Below, one piece after another: positions 37,027 to 46,626 of a DNA stretch of 64,000 bases (positions within the stretch are counted from its first letter, which is position 1; every line of letters starts with the position of its first letter). The position numbers and the translations under genes were made by a program. Below the pieces are notes generated by a model. That model worked only from the letters and a program-made list of their open reading frames with translations, did not search any database and was not told where the DNA came from. The DNA is from Wenxinia marina DSM 24838. Its GTDB lineage: Bacteria > Pseudomonadota > Alphaproteobacteria > Rhodobacterales > Rhodobacteraceae. The DNA lies in NCBI RefSeq assembly GCF_000379485.1, contig NZ_KB902283.1, positions 55,639 to 119,638 of the forward strand. The letters run 5' to 3'.

Positions 37027-38049
37027 GTGACCGGCATCAAGGCCCTCGCCCGCCACCTCGACCTGTCGATCGGCACCGTCTCGCGGGCGCTGAACGACAA
37101 GGCCGACGTCAGCCCGGCGACCCGCAAGCGGGTCCTCGCGGCGGCGCGCGAACTGGGCTATCGCCCCAATCATTCCGGCCGCGCGCTGCGGCAGGGCCGG
37201 ACCAGCACGATCGGCCTGGTGCTGGAGACGGGCAGCCCGGCCTCGCTCGCCGGCGACGCGTTCTTCATGCAGCTCATCGACGCCATGCAGGAGACGTTCT
37301 CGGCGGCCGGCACCGACCTCGTTCTCCTGCCCTGCCGCAGCGCCGACGACCCGATCGAGTTCCTGCGCCGGCAGGTCGGCCGCCGCATGGTCGACGCCCT
37401 CGTCATCACCGCGACGCGGCGGCAGGACCCCCGGATCGCCATGCTGGTCGAGGAAGGGATGCCGTTCCTCGCCCTCGGCCGCAGCGGGACGCCGGGCGAT
37501 TGGCCGTGGATCGACCTCGACTTCGAGGGCGTCGCCGATCGCGCGGTGGCCGAACTCGCGGCGCTCGGCCATCGCCGCATCGCGCTGGTCGCGCCGCGCA
37601 AGGAGGTGAACCTCGCCCACGTCTGGATGGACGGCTATCGCGCCGCGATCCGGCGGCACGGGCTGGAAGAGCACGAGGGGCTGATGCTGCGCCTTTCGGT
37701 CAGCGAGAACGGCGGGCGGCAGGCCGCGGAGGCGGTGCTCGGGATGGATCCCCGCCCGACGGCGCTGCTGCTGGTGAGCGAGATGATGGCGCCGGGCGTC
37801 TACGCCCGCCTCGGCGAGGCGGGGCTGGAGCCGGGGCGCGACCTGTCGGTCATCGGCTTCCGGCGGAATCCGCAGCTGGGCTTCCTGCGCCCCGAACTTG
37901 CCGGCTTCGCCCTCGATCTGCGGGCGCTCGGGACGGCGGTCGGCGAGGCCGCGCTCGGGCTGGCGGTCAGCCCCGCCGATCCCGTCAGGCTGGTCTGGCC
38001 GATGGACTACGTGCCCGCCGCCTCGGTCCGGCCGCCGCCGGCGGAGTGA
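37027..38049 (+). CDS. LacI-family transcriptional regulator (second)
   Basis: A 340-residue regulator. The DNA-binding head is at residues 2-50 (GIKALARHLDLSIGTVSRALN, then DVSPATRKRVLAAARELGYRPN). The effector domain begins TIGLVLETGSP. The start is the GTG at 37027, placed directly before the head. It is divergent from the dehydrogenase and isomerase genes, and two identical operators lie between. It most likely represses both directions until a sugar-derived inducer is present. Confidence 0.88.
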   Translation: MTGIKALARHLDLSIGTVSRALNDKADVSPATRKRVLAAARELGYRPNHSGRALRQGRTSTIGLVLETGSPASLAGDAFFMQLIDAMQETFSAAGTDLVLLPCRSADDPIEFLRRQVGRRMVDALVITATRRQDPRIAMLVEEGMPFLALGRSGTPGDWPWIDLDFEGVADRAVAELAALGHRRIALVAPRKEVNLAHVWMDGYRAAIRRHGLEEHEGLMLRLSVSENGGRQAAEAVLGMDPRPTALLLVSEMMAPGVYARLGEAGLEPGRDLSVIGFRRNPQLGFLRPELAGFALDLRALGTAVGEAALGLAVSPADPVRLVWPMDYVPAASVRPPPAE

Positions 38050-38135
38050 CCGGCCCGGCGGCGGAAGGGCGTCTCGCGACGATCCTGGCTCCTGGGGGCC
38101 GTCGATCCTGTGCGGTGGCCGCCTATCTTCCGCCC

Positions 38136-38609
38136 ATGACCGACCTGCCCCCCGAGAACGTCCAGGACTATCCCCGCCCGCCCCGGCTGGAGCCCGTCCC
38201 CCATCGCCTTGTGGTCCGACTCGGCGGCGAGACGGTGGCCGAGACGGACCGCGCGCCCCGCGTCCTCGAGACGCACCATCCGCCGACCTACTACGTCCCG
38301 CGCGCGGACGTGCGGGCGCGGCTCGACCCCGCAGCCGGCGGCAGCGTCTGCGAGTGGAAGGGCGTGGCGCGGTACTTCGACGTCACCTCAGGCGGCGTGA
38401 CGGCCCGCCGCGCGGCATGGAGCTACGAGTCCCCGTCGGCGCGCTTCGCCGATCTCGCCGGTCATCTGGCCTTCTATCCCGGCCTCATGGAGGCGTGCTT
38501 CGTCGGCGACATGCCGGTCCTGCCGCAGGACGGCGACTTCTACGGCGGATGGGTCACGGCGAACCTCACGGGCCGGCCCAAGGGCGCGCAGGGGACGGAG
38601 CATTGGTGA
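38136..38609 (+). CDS. DUF427 domain-containing protein
   Basis: A 157-residue protein of family DUF427. Landmarks are VRLGGETVAETDRAPRVLETHHPPTYYVP near 30-58, SVCEWKGVARYFDV near 74 and AAWSYESPSARFADLAGHLAFYPG near 95. Members are small beta-fold proteins of unknown function. The start ATG at 38136 directly precedes the domain. It is on the opposite strand to, and convergent with, the peptidase gene, and has no clear operon link. The 86 bases before it hold nothing recognisable. Confidence 0.85.
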   Translation: MTDLPPENVQDYPRPPRLEPVPHRLVVRLGGETVAETDRAPRVLETHHPPTYYVPRADVRARLDPAAGGSVCEWKGVARYFDVTSGGVTARRAAWSYESPSARFADLAGHLAFYPGLMEACFVGDMPVLPQDGDFYGGWVTANLTGRPKGAQGTEHW

Positions 38610-38659
38610 CGCGACCGCCCCCATGGCATCGGGGAGGCAAGGACATCCCCGGGAGCCAG

Positions 38660-40084
38660 CTACCAGCGCTGCGCCGGGGACAGGGGTTTTCCGGCCCGGT
38701 TGAGCCTGCCTTTCTGGCGAAGCCGGACGTAACCCGACGCGACGAGCGCGTGGCAGTCGTCCAGCGCGCGCGACAGCCAGGCGCCGCTCTCGCGGGTGAG
38801 AAGGCGCCGCGCCAGCGTGGCCTCGCCGGCGTCGAGGAGGAGTTCGGCGCTGCGCAGCACCGCGGGAAGATCGGCGGCGAGGTCGGCCTCCATCCCGCGC
38901 CAGTGGTCCCAGACCTCGCGGAGGAGGGCGTCGTCCTGGAAGGCCAGGTGCATCAGCCGCTTGAACTCGTATACCGCGCTGTCGGAAACCTCGATGCCCT
39001 GCGGCACGTGGCTGACGACCTCGGGGGACTTCGGTTCCTTGCGGCGGTCGAGGAAGCGGTGCGACTCGCCCGTCGTCAGGTAGCGGTGCTGGGCGTAGGC
39101 GTCCGGAACCTCGGTCTGGCCGAGGAAGACGGGCACGAGGGGCGCAGTCACCGGGCCGACCGGCGCGTGCCACATCGTCCGCAGGTCGTCGTGGGCCGGG
39201 TGCACCAGCGGCACGACCTGACCGTAGCCGGCGGTGTCGCCGGTCAGCACCTCGGTCTGGATCGCCCAAGCGACGTCGGCGAAGGTCAGGGGCGCGGCGG
39301 CCGCCCGGGCGCGCATCTCCGCCTCGATCCACGCCATGCCGTCCCACCGCCCCTTGCCGTCGCCGTAGATCGCGTTGACGTCGAACGGCGCCCCGCCGGC
39401 CGGGTCGTACCAGCCGTGCTCGACGGCGGTCCGGATGAAGTGCGGCGGGTAGAGGAACGTCTCGTCCGGCTCGGTCGGCACGACACCGATATAGCCGGGC
39501 CGCGAAGCGCGGATCGAGTCGGGGCCCAGCCGCTCGGCCACCCACAGGCCGAGGCCGCCGGAGAACTGGATCACGACCCACGCCTCGTCGGGATCGGCGA
39601 TGATGTGGGAATTGCCGCCGTAGCAGGAATAGCCATGCTCGGCGATCAGCGCGGCGATGAGATCCACGCCCTCGCGGGCGGTCTTCGCCCGCTCCACCAC
39701 GATGCGGGCGAGGTCGGAGTAGTTGGGGCCGGTCTGGTCCTTCGGCGTCATCGCGATCAGCGCGTCCGAGGACGTCGACCAGATGTCGCGGACCGCCACC
39801 CCGTGCTCGTTGAGGCCGCCGTTGGTGATCGGCGCCGGCACGCCCAGGTAGTAGCTGTAGCTGACCCGCATGTGGCGCGCGGTGTGCCGCGCCTGCGGAA
39901 TCTCGGTCCGGCGGCCGGGCATGTCGCTGTCCGGGCCGACGCCGACGGTGATCGTCGCGCCCTCCGGGTGTTCGGCCCGGTCGACGATCTCCAGCCAGTG
40001 GCTCGACGGCTCGTCCCCGTAGCCGGCTAGCCAGGCGTGGCCGTCCGCACTGTGATTGCGGCCGATGTAGATTCCGTAACTCAT
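38660..40084 (-). CDS. C69 (U34)-family dipeptidase-like protein with Ser at position 2
   Basis: A 474-residue Ntn-hydrolase-type protein. The N-terminus is MSYGIYIGRNHSADGHAWLAG, then GDEPSSHWLEI. The region ITNGGLNEHGVAVRD near 90 and SHIIADPDEAWVV near 160 match peptidase C69. Classic members have Cys as the residue after the initiator Met, which becomes the nucleophile; here it is Ser2. A Ser nucleophile is known in other Ntn hydrolases, so activity is possible, but substrate and mechanism are inference. It lies six bases downstream of the dual ATPase gene of a peptide ABC transporter, which suggests it cleaves imported peptides or amides. Confidence 0.8.
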   Translation of the reverse strand: MSYGIYIGRNHSADGHAWLAGYGDEPSSHWLEIVDRAEHPEGATITVGVGPDSDMPGRRTEIPQARHTARHMRVSYSYYLGVPAPITNGGLNEHGVAVRDIWSTSSDALIAMTPKDQTGPNYSDLARIVVERAKTAREGVDLIAALIAEHGYSCYGGNSHIIADPDEAWVVIQFSGGLGLWVAERLGPDSIRASRPGYIGVVPTEPDETFLYPPHFIRTAVEHGWYDPAGGAPFDVNAIYGDGKGRWDGMAWIEAEMRARAAAAPLTFADVAWAIQTEVLTGDTAGYGQVVPLVHPAHDDLRTMWHAPVGPVTAPLVPVFLGQTEVPDAYAQHRYLTTGESHRFLDRRKEPKSPEVVSHVPQGIEVSDSAVYEFKRLMHLAFQDDALLREVWDHWRGMEADLAADLPAVLRSAELLLDAGEATLARRLLTRESGAWLSRALDDCHALVASGYVRLRQKGRLNRAGKPLSPAQRW

Positions 40085-40090
40085 GACTGC

Positions 40091-42145
40091 TCAGTTCTGT
40101 CTTTCGGGAGGCACGAGCGGGAACAGGCAGGCATGCCGGCGCTCGGGCGAGAGGTGGACGGTCGGCGGCTTGGCCTCGCGGCAGGCCGGGCGGGCGAAGG
40201 GGCAGCGCGGGGCGAAGTCGCAGCCGGGCGGACGGCGCAGCAGGCTCGGGACCTCTCCCGAAATTGCGCTGGAGGGCGGGCGGCGGCGGTCGGGGTCCGG
40301 GTAGGGCACGCCGCTCACGAGGGCGTGGGTGTAGGGGTGGGCCGGCGCGGCGAACACCTCGGCCGCCGGCCCCTCCTCCACCATCCGGCCGAGATACATG
40401 ATCGCGATGCGGTCCGCGATGTGCCGCACCACCGGCAGGTTGTGGGTGATGATGAGGTAGCCGAGCCCGTGCTCGGCCTGGAGATCCGCCATCAGGTTCA
40501 GGATCTCGCCCTGCACCGACACGTCGAGGCCGGCGGTCGGCTCGTCCGCAATGATGAGCCGGGGGTTCAGCGAGAGCGCCCGCGCCACGCCGACGCGCCG
40601 GGCCTGCCCGCCCGACAGCTCGTGCGGGTAGCGTGACAGGAAGTTGCGCGGCAGGCGCACCATGTCGGCCAGCCGTTCCGCCTCGGCGTTCAGGTCGCGG
40701 CCCCCTGCCCCGTGGATCACCAGCGGCTCCGTGATGAGGGCGCGGACCGACTTGCGCGGCGAGAGCGAGCCGACCGGGTCCTGGAACATCATCGCCATGT
40801 CCCGCCGCAGCGGCTTGAACCGCCGCTCGGGGCGGTTCTCGACGCTCTGCCCGTCGAAGCTGACCGAACCGCGGTTCACCGGCAGCAGGTTCAGGATCGC
40901 CCGGCCCAGCGTCGACTTGCCCGAGCCGCTCTCGCCGACGAGGGCCAGCGTCTCGCCGGGCGCGACGGAGAGGTCGACGTCGAGGACGGCGTCGACGAAC
41001 GGGTCGCGCACGCCGCGGATGCGGGCGCGGATCGGCCCCATCGTGCCGAAGCGGACGTTGAGGCCCCGCACCTCCAGCAGCGGCTCGCCCGAGCGCTTCG
41101 GCCGAACGGCCGCCGGCGGAGGGTCGGTCCGTCCGACCGCGACCACGCCGGCGGGCGGCGGCCAGTCCGGGTCGGCGCCCGGCCCCTCCAGCAGGTGGCA
41201 CCTGGCGTGTCCCGTCCCCCGTGCCACGTCGGGCGGGGTCTCGGTGCGGCAGATCGGCATCGCGCGCGGGCAGCGCGCGGCGAAGATGCAGCCCGTCAGC
41301 GACGCCGAGAGATCGGGAATGTCACCCGGGATCACCGGCAGCCGGCCGCCCGTCCGCTCCACCCGTGCGGGATCGCATTCGAGGAGCGCGCGGGTGTAGG
41401 GGTGGCGGGCGTTGTGGAAGATGTCGCGGACCTCGCCCGTCTCGACCACCTCGCCCGCGTACATGACGACCACGTCGTCGCACATCTCGGCGATGAGGCC
41501 GAGGTTGTGGGAGACGACGACGATGGTGGTATCGAACGCCGCGCGCAGGTCGCGCATCAGGTCGATCATCTGCGCTTCCATCGTCACGTCGAGCGCGGTC
41601 GTCGGCTCGTCGGCCAGCAGCAGGTTCGGCCCGGTCAGCATCGACATCGCGATCGCCGCCCGCTGCCGCATCCCGCCCGAGAACTGGTGCGGATAGGCGT
41701 CGATCCGGTCCTCGGGGTCGGGGATGCCCACCCGGCGCAGCAGCTCCACCGCCGCGTCCCGCTTCTCGGCCCGCGACATAGACCGGCGGTACAGGATGTC
41801 CGAGAACTGGCGCGCGTAGGGCAGGACCGGGATCTGCGACGTCATCGGGTCCTGAAAGACGACGCTGATTTTCTCTCCCCGGATCGCCCTGAGCGCCTCG
41901 TCGTCCAGGCCGAGGAGATCCCGTCCCTGGAACGCGATGCGCCCTGACGTCACCTCGGCGTTGCGGGCGAGCAGGCCGAGGATCGACCACAGAACGGTGC
42001 TCTTGCCCGATCCGCTCTCGCCGACGATGCCGAGGATGCGGCCCCGCCGGACCGGAAAGGACACGTCGCGCAGGGCCCGGATGCGGCCGCGCCCGGTCCG
42101 GAAGTCGAGCGACAGCCCGCTGACGTCGAGGATCGTGTCGTCCAT
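40091..42145 (-). CDS. Fused dual ATP-binding protein of peptide ABC transporter
   Basis: A 684-residue protein with two ATPase domains. The first has Walker A GESGSGKST near 40, signature FSGGMRQR near 155 and LLLADEP near 175, then the tail with GCIFAARCPR. The second has GESGSGKST near 410, LSGGQARR near 510 and LIIADEP near 530, then GCDFAPRCPF. It drives the DppB- and DppC-like permeases encoded just upstream in the operon. A second such fusion occurs at 21 kb in this window, but the sequences differ clearly. Confidence 0.9.
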   Translation of the reverse strand: MDDTILDVSGLSLDFRTGRGRIRALRDVSFPVRRGRILGIVGESGSGKSTVLWSILGLLARNAEVTSGRIAFQGRDLLGLDDEALRAIRGEKISVVFQDPMTSQIPVLPYARQFSDILYRRSMSRAEKRDAAVELLRRVGIPDPEDRIDAYPHQFSGGMRQRAAIAMSMLTGPNLLLADEPTTALDVTMEAQMIDLMRDLRAAFDTTIVVVSHNLGLIAEMCDDVVVMYAGEVVETGEVRDIFHNARHPYTRALLECDPARVERTGGRLPVIPGDIPDLSASLTGCIFAARCPRAMPICRTETPPDVARGTGHARCHLLEGPGADPDWPPPAGVVAVGRTDPPPAAVRPKRSGEPLLEVRGLNVRFGTMGPIRARIRGVRDPFVDAVLDVDLSVAPGETLALVGESGSGKSTLGRAILNLLPVNRGSVSFDGQSVENRPERRFKPLRRDMAMMFQDPVGSLSPRKSVRALITEPLVIHGAGGRDLNAEAERLADMVRLPRNFLSRYPHELSGGQARRVGVARALSLNPRLIIADEPTAGLDVSVQGEILNLMADLQAEHGLGYLIITHNLPVVRHIADRIAIMYLGRMVEEGPAAEVFAAPAHPYTHALVSGVPYPDPDRRRPPSSAISGEVPSLLRRPPGCDFAPRCPFARPACREAKPPTVHLSPERRHACLFPLVPPERQN

Positions 42146-43048
42146 CTAGCGCTCGCGCCCCATGCGGGGATCGAACGTGTCGCGCAGCGCCTCGCCGAGG
42201 AAGGTGAAGCCGAGCGTCGTCAGGATCAGGGGGATGCCGCCCGCCACCACCATCCAGGGCGCGTCGCGGATCAGAAGGTAGCCCTCGTTCAGGATCGTCC
42301 CCCAGCTCGACCGCGGCGGCAGCACGCCGATGCCGAGAAAGCTGAGGCCCGCTTCGATCGACACGACGACCGGCACGTCCATCGCGGCGAGGATCAGCAG
42401 GGGGCCGATCACGTTCGGCATCATGTGATGGAGGAGGATCCGCGTCGTCCCCGCACCCAGCGACCGCTCGGCGAGGATGAACTCGGCATGGCGCAACGCG
42501 AGGGTCGCGGTCCGCGCGACGCGGGCGTAGCCGGGGATCGACGTGATGATGACGATGGCCAGGACGACGGTCAGGCTCGGTCCCGTCAGCGCCACGGTCG
42601 CGAGCGCGAGGATGATCGACGGGAAGGACCGGACGCCGTCGAAGACGAGAAGCAGCAGGCTGTCCAGCCAGCGCGGCCCGAACCCCGCGATCATGCCGAG
42701 GATCAGGCCGACCACCAGCGACACCGACACCCCGATCGCGGCGATGAGCAACGCGACGCGCCCGCCGTGGAGGATGCGCGAGAAGGTGTCCCGTCCCAGC
42801 TGGTCGGTTCCGGCGAGGTGCGCCCAGCTCGGCCCCGACATGCGGGCGGGGATATCCATCGCGTTCGGGTCGTAGGGCGCGATCCACGGCGCGAAGACGG
42901 CGCTCGCCACGAACAGGATGACCAGCGCCAGCCCGACCACCGCCTGCCAGTCCGACAGGAAGCGGCGCAGCCGGTCGCGTCGGTCGCGGCGCGCGCCGGC
43001 GTCGGCGACGGGAGAAAGGGGCACGGCGTCAGAGGGAGGAGCGGACAC
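42146..43048 (-). CDS. Peptide ABC transporter permease (DppC-like)
   Basis: A 300-residue inner-membrane protein. After a charged N-terminus the first helix is VGLALVILFVASAVFAPWI. The DppC hallmark LAGTDQLGRDTFSR is near residue 78 and the EAA loop is near 185 (AEFILAERSLGAGTTRILLHHMMP). It ends directly before the ATPase start and overlaps the preceding permease gene by 20 bases. Confidence 0.9.
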   Translation of the reverse strand: MSAPPSDAVPLSPVADAGARRDRRDRLRRFLSDWQAVVGLALVILFVASAVFAPWIAPYDPNAMDIPARMSGPSWAHLAGTDQLGRDTFSRILHGGRVALLIAAIGVSVSLVVGLILGMIAGFGPRWLDSLLLLVFDGVRSFPSIILALATVALTGPSLTVVLAIVIITSIPGYARVARTATLALRHAEFILAERSLGAGTTRILLHHMMPNVIGPLLILAAMDVPVVVSIEAGLSFLGIGVLPPRSSWGTILNEGYLLIRDAPWMVVAGGIPLILTTLGFTFLGEALRDTFDPRMGRER

Positions 43049-43973
43049 GGGGATCGAGCCATGCGATGACGAGGTCGGAGACGAGGACGACGAGGATGTA
43101 GAACGCCGTCGCCACCAGCACCCCGCCCTGGACGAGGGGGAAGTTGCGGTCCGAGACCGCGTCGAAGATCATCTTCCCGACGCCGGGCCGCGCGAAGATG
43201 ATCTCGGCGAACACCGCCGACGAGATCAGCCCGCCGAAGCCCATGCCGATGAGCGTGATCGTCGGCAGGATGGCGACGCGCAGGGCGTAGCCGCCCACGA
43301 TGCGGCGCGGCGGCAGGCCGAAGGCGCGGGCCGAGCGGATGTAGGGCTCTCCCAGCACCTCGAGCATGGAGGCGCGGACCATCCGGGCCAGGTAGCCGAC
43401 CCAGCCGAGGCCGATGGCGAAGGCCGGCAGGATCAGGTGCGACAGCTGGTCGGACAGATCCCCCGGCTCGCCCGCGCCGATGGCCGGCAGCCAGTGCAGC
43501 TGGAGCGAGAACAGGAGCAGCGACCAGATCGCGACGAGGAACGAGGGCACCGCGATCGTGCCGACGGACAGGATGCCGGTGACGCGGTCGACCCAGCTGC
43601 GCGGCCGGACCGCGGCGAGACAGCCGAGCGGGACGCCGAGGAGCACCGCCCAGCCCATTCCGGTGAGGATCAGCGCCAGCGAAAACCCGATCCGGTCGCC
43701 GATCACCGCCGTCACCGGGCGGTTCGAGAAGACATCGGCCCCGAGATCGCCCCGCAGGGCCTGGCTGACGAAATGGACGAACTGCACCCAGACCGGCTCG
43801 TCGAGACGCATGCGCGCGGTATATTCCGCGATCGCCTCGGGCGTCGCCCGCGTCCCCAGCGCCAGGATCGCCGGGTTGCCCGGGATCATGTGCAGCAGCG
43901 AGAACAGCACGAGCAGCACCGTCCCGACGACGAGCGCGGACAGGCCCAGACGTTTCACGAAGTAGAAGGCCAT
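43029..43973 (-). CDS. Peptide ABC transporter permease (DppB-like)
   Basis: A 314-residue inner-membrane protein. It starts MAFYFVKRLGLSALVVGTVL, the common DppB N-terminus. The periplasmic region contains RMRLDEPVWVQFVHFV and GDLGADVFSNRPV. The EAA loop is near 218 (EPYIRSARAFGLPPRRIVGGY). It follows the binding-protein gene after 69 bases. Confidence 0.9.
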   Translation of the reverse strand: MAFYFVKRLGLSALVVGTVLLVLFSLLHMIPGNPAILALGTRATPEAIAEYTARMRLDEPVWVQFVHFVSQALRGDLGADVFSNRPVTAVIGDRIGFSLALILTGMGWAVLLGVPLGCLAAVRPRSWVDRVTGILSVGTIAVPSFLVAIWSLLLFSLQLHWLPAIGAGEPGDLSDQLSHLILPAFAIGLGWVGYLARMVRASMLEVLGEPYIRSARAFGLPPRRIVGGYALRVAILPTITLIGMGFGGLISSAVFAEIIFARPGVGKMIFDAVSDRNFPLVQGGVLVATAFYILVVLVSDLVIAWLDPRVRSSL

Positions 43974-44042
43974 GCGATCCGATCGGTGCGACGCTGCGCG
44001 GCGGCCGGGTCCCCGTCCCGCGGCGGGCGGGGACCCTGATCC

Positions 44043-45599
44043 TCAGACGGGCTCGAAGCGGTGGTAGTCCAGCTCGCCCGACGGAGCGGCGTTGATCTCG
44101 ATGTCGGCGCGGTGCGCGTAGACCTCGGGGTCGTGGCTGATCCAGACGTAGGCGCCGGTATCCTCCATGATCTGCTGCATTCGCAGGTAGATCTCCTCGC
44201 GCTTCGCCGGATCGTTCTCGGACAGGCCCTCTTCGTAGAGGCGGTCGTACTCCTCGTCGGTCCACCGCTCCCAGTTCCAGATGCCGACCTGCTCAGATAC
44301 GAACCATTGCGTGGCTTCGTAGGGGTCGGGCACCGTCGCGAAGCGCATCAGCCACAGCTGCAGGTCCTGCCAGGTGTCCCCGGCCTCTTCCATGCCCATC
44401 TCCCAGAACGGCCCGCTCTCCATCGGCAGGATGTTCACCGTGATGCCGATGGCGGCGAGGTTGGCCTGGATGATCTGCGCGGTCAGCAGCCGCTCCTGCC
44501 AGTTCAGGGTGCGCAGCGTCAGCTCCAGCCCCGTGACGCCGGCCTCGTCCATCAGCTGGCGCGCGTAGGCGGGATCGTAGCTGTAGGACGTCTCGTTGCG
44601 CTTGCCGAGGAGGCCTGGCGCGACGATGCCGTAGGACTTGGGCGAGGTGCCGGCGAACGCGCCGGCGAGGATCGAGTCGACGTCGACCGCGTGCTGGATC
44701 GCCCGGCGGACGCGGATGTCCTGCAACTTCTCGTGCTGGGTGTTCATGCCCATCCACAGATACTGCAGCTCGCCCGCGGTGGTGATCGCGGTATTCGGCG
44801 GCAGCGTCTCGGTATAGCGGGCGAGGCTGTCGGGGCCGAGCTCGGTGCAGTCGATCTCCCCCGCCTCGTAGGCCAGTTCGGCGGCCTGCACCTCGGTGAT
44901 GACGTGGGCGACGACGCGGTCGAAGCCCGGCGCGGGGCCGGTCCATTCGGGGTTGCGCTCGAACACCGCGCGCTGGCCCGGGGTCTGGCTGTAGGTGTAG
45001 GGGCCGCAGATCGCCGGAAACTCGGTGGTGAAGCGCCCGCCGACCGCCTCGGTCGCCTTCTCGCAGACGATGGCGCCCGGCCCGTGGCAGAGCGTGACCA
45101 TGATGAACGGCGCGAAGGGCTTGTTGAGGACGAGGACGCCGGTCCGCTCGCCCGTCACCTCGACCGTCTCGAGCGCGTCGAAGTAGCCCGACCACTCACT
45201 GTCCTTCATCCGGGCGTAGGAATAGGCCACGTCGGACGCGCTGACCGTGCCGTTGCCGCCCGACCAGACCAGGCCCTCGGCCAGCTCGAACTCAAGGTGC
45301 GTGTCGTCGGCGTATTCCAGCCGCGTGACGTAGGGAGTCGGTTGCCAGCTGAACGTGTCGCCGTCGCGGACGTACTCGGCCAGGAACGGCAGGCACTGCT
45401 TCTGCGCCTCGACCTCCGTTCCGCCGATCATGTAGCCCGGATCGAGGATCGCGTTGTCGCCTTCGAGCCGCAGGTTGAGCACGCGGCCCTCCTGCGCCCG
45501 CACCATGCCTGCCCCGCCGGGCACCAGTCCGATCGCCCCGAGCGCGGCGCCGGAGGCCAGGAATGTCCGTCTCGTCGTGATCGTCCGTCGCACCGTCAT
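44043..45599 (-). CDS. Family 5 (peptide-type) ABC transporter substrate-binding protein
   Basis: A protein of about 518 residues. The N-terminus has a twin-arginine motif (TTRRTFLASG) and a hydrophobic stretch, so Tat export is likely. Family landmarks are LEGDNAILDPGYMIGG, ADDTHLEFELAEGLVWSGG, VSASDVAYSYARMKD and IRVRRAIQHAVDVDSIL. The start is ATG at 45599, or the GTG two codons later, which has better spacing from AGGAG. It supplies the permeases encoded downstream. The peptidase at the operon end suggests peptides or amides as ligands. Confidence 0.88.
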   Translation of the reverse strand: MTVRRTITTRRTFLASGAALGAIGLVPGGAGMVRAQEGRVLNLRLEGDNAILDPGYMIGGTEVEAQKQCLPFLAEYVRDGDTFSWQPTPYVTRLEYADDTHLEFELAEGLVWSGGNGTVSASDVAYSYARMKDSEWSGYFDALETVEVTGERTGVLVLNKPFAPFIMVTLCHGPGAIVCEKATEAVGGRFTTEFPAICGPYTYSQTPGQRAVFERNPEWTGPAPGFDRVVAHVITEVQAAELAYEAGEIDCTELGPDSLARYTETLPPNTAITTAGELQYLWMGMNTQHEKLQDIRVRRAIQHAVDVDSILAGAFAGTSPKSYGIVAPGLLGKRNETSYSYDPAYARQLMDEAGVTGLELTLRTLNWQERLLTAQIIQANLAAIGITVNILPMESGPFWEMGMEEAGDTWQDLQLWLMRFATVPDPYEATQWFVSEQVGIWNWERWTDEEYDRLYEEGLSENDPAKREEIYLRMQQIMEDTGAYVWISHDPEVYAHRADIEINAAPSGELDYHRFEPV

Positions 45600-45698
45600 C
45601 GCTCCTGCTGGGGTGGAAAGGCGTCTTCGGCGCCTCCTTCTGTTCCCGGAACGATGAAACAGCCCGGCAGCGCCGTCCATTTCGCTGTCTTGCGCGAC

Positions 45699-45727
45699 TT
45701 GACACCGAAAGAGCTTCACTATGCGAT
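45699..45727 (+). promoter_or_regulatory. Possible promoter for the HTH regulator
   Basis: TTGACA (45699-45704) is followed after 17 bases by the weak -10 TGCGAT. The start point would fall at or very near the regulator's ATG at 45734, implying a leaderless or near-leaderless mRNA. The -35 box is good and the -10 is doubtful. Confidence 0.35.
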
Positions 45728-45733
45728 AGGGGC

Positions 45734-46543
45734 ATGTCCGAATTCTCCGCCAACCTCGCGCTGGCCTGCGGCCACTACCGCTCGATCTCGGAGGTGTGCA
45801 GGCGGATGGGGATCAACCGCCAGCAATTCAACAAGTATCTCAGCGGCGGAGCCTATCCGTCCCGGCACAACATGCGCCGCATCTGCGACTTCTTCGGCGT
45901 CACCGAGTCCGAGATGCTGATGGACGAGGCCCGGTTCGAGCGGTTGATCGGCCTGCGGCGCGCGCCGCAGGCGCCGTCGCGGCTCGACCTGCCGTTGCGC
46001 CATATCGAGAAGGTGCTGGCGCACGCGTCGCCGGTGGACCGGTACGCCGGCTACTACTTCCGGTACTTCTATTCGTTCGGCAACAAGGGCTACGTGATCC
46101 GCTCGCTCCTGCGGGTCGTGATCCGCGAGGGACGCGGCTACTTCAAGAACCTCGAGATCCTGCACGATCCGGCCACGGGGCGCTGGACGCGGACGAACAA
46201 GTACGAAGGCATCCTGTTCCAACTCGCGGACCGCCTGCAGGCGTTCGAATACGAGACGGTCGCCACCAACTCGGTCACCCAGATGACGCTGTACCCGGTC
46301 TATCGCTCGCGGCTGGACGTCATCGTCGGCATCCAGACCGGCGGCCCGACCCGCCGCGGCCGCAGACCCGGCGCCTCGCGCGTGGCGCTCGAGTATCTCG
46401 GCGCGGACATCGACCTGCGCAAGGGCCTGCGCCAGACCGGCCTCTTTCGTCCGGACGACCCGGCGCTGCGCCGCGACATCGTGGCGGCGATCGACAACCG
46501 GATGACCGGCGACTCGTGCGTCCTGGACATCGAGGAGCCCTGA
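45734..46543 (+). CDS. XRE-like helix-turn-helix transcriptional regulator
   Basis: A 269-residue protein. The N-terminal 60 residues form a helix-turn-helix (ISEVCRRMGINRQQFNKYLSGG, then PSRHNMRRICDFFGVTESEM). The rest (about 70-265) is an uncharacterised effector domain rich in aromatic residues (DRYAGYYFRYFYSFGNKGY). It is divergent from the peptide transporter operon and probably controls it. The effector domain is not one I can name. Confidence 0.8.
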   Translation: MSEFSANLALACGHYRSISEVCRRMGINRQQFNKYLSGGAYPSRHNMRRICDFFGVTESEMLMDEARFERLIGLRRAPQAPSRLDLPLRHIEKVLAHASPVDRYAGYYFRYFYSFGNKGYVIRSLLRVVIREGRGYFKNLEILHDPATGRWTRTNKYEGILFQLADRLQAFEYETVATNSVTQMTLYPVYRSRLDVIVGIQTGGPTRRGRRPGASRVALEYLGADIDLRKGLRQTGLFRPDDPALRRDIVAAIDNRMTGDSCVLDIEEP

Positions 46544-46626
46544 CGCGCCGCCGCGGGTGGCGCGACCGTAGGCAGCTGTCGCAATCATCAATCCATTCCG
46601 GAGCGTCCCGGGGCACCGGGCCTGCG

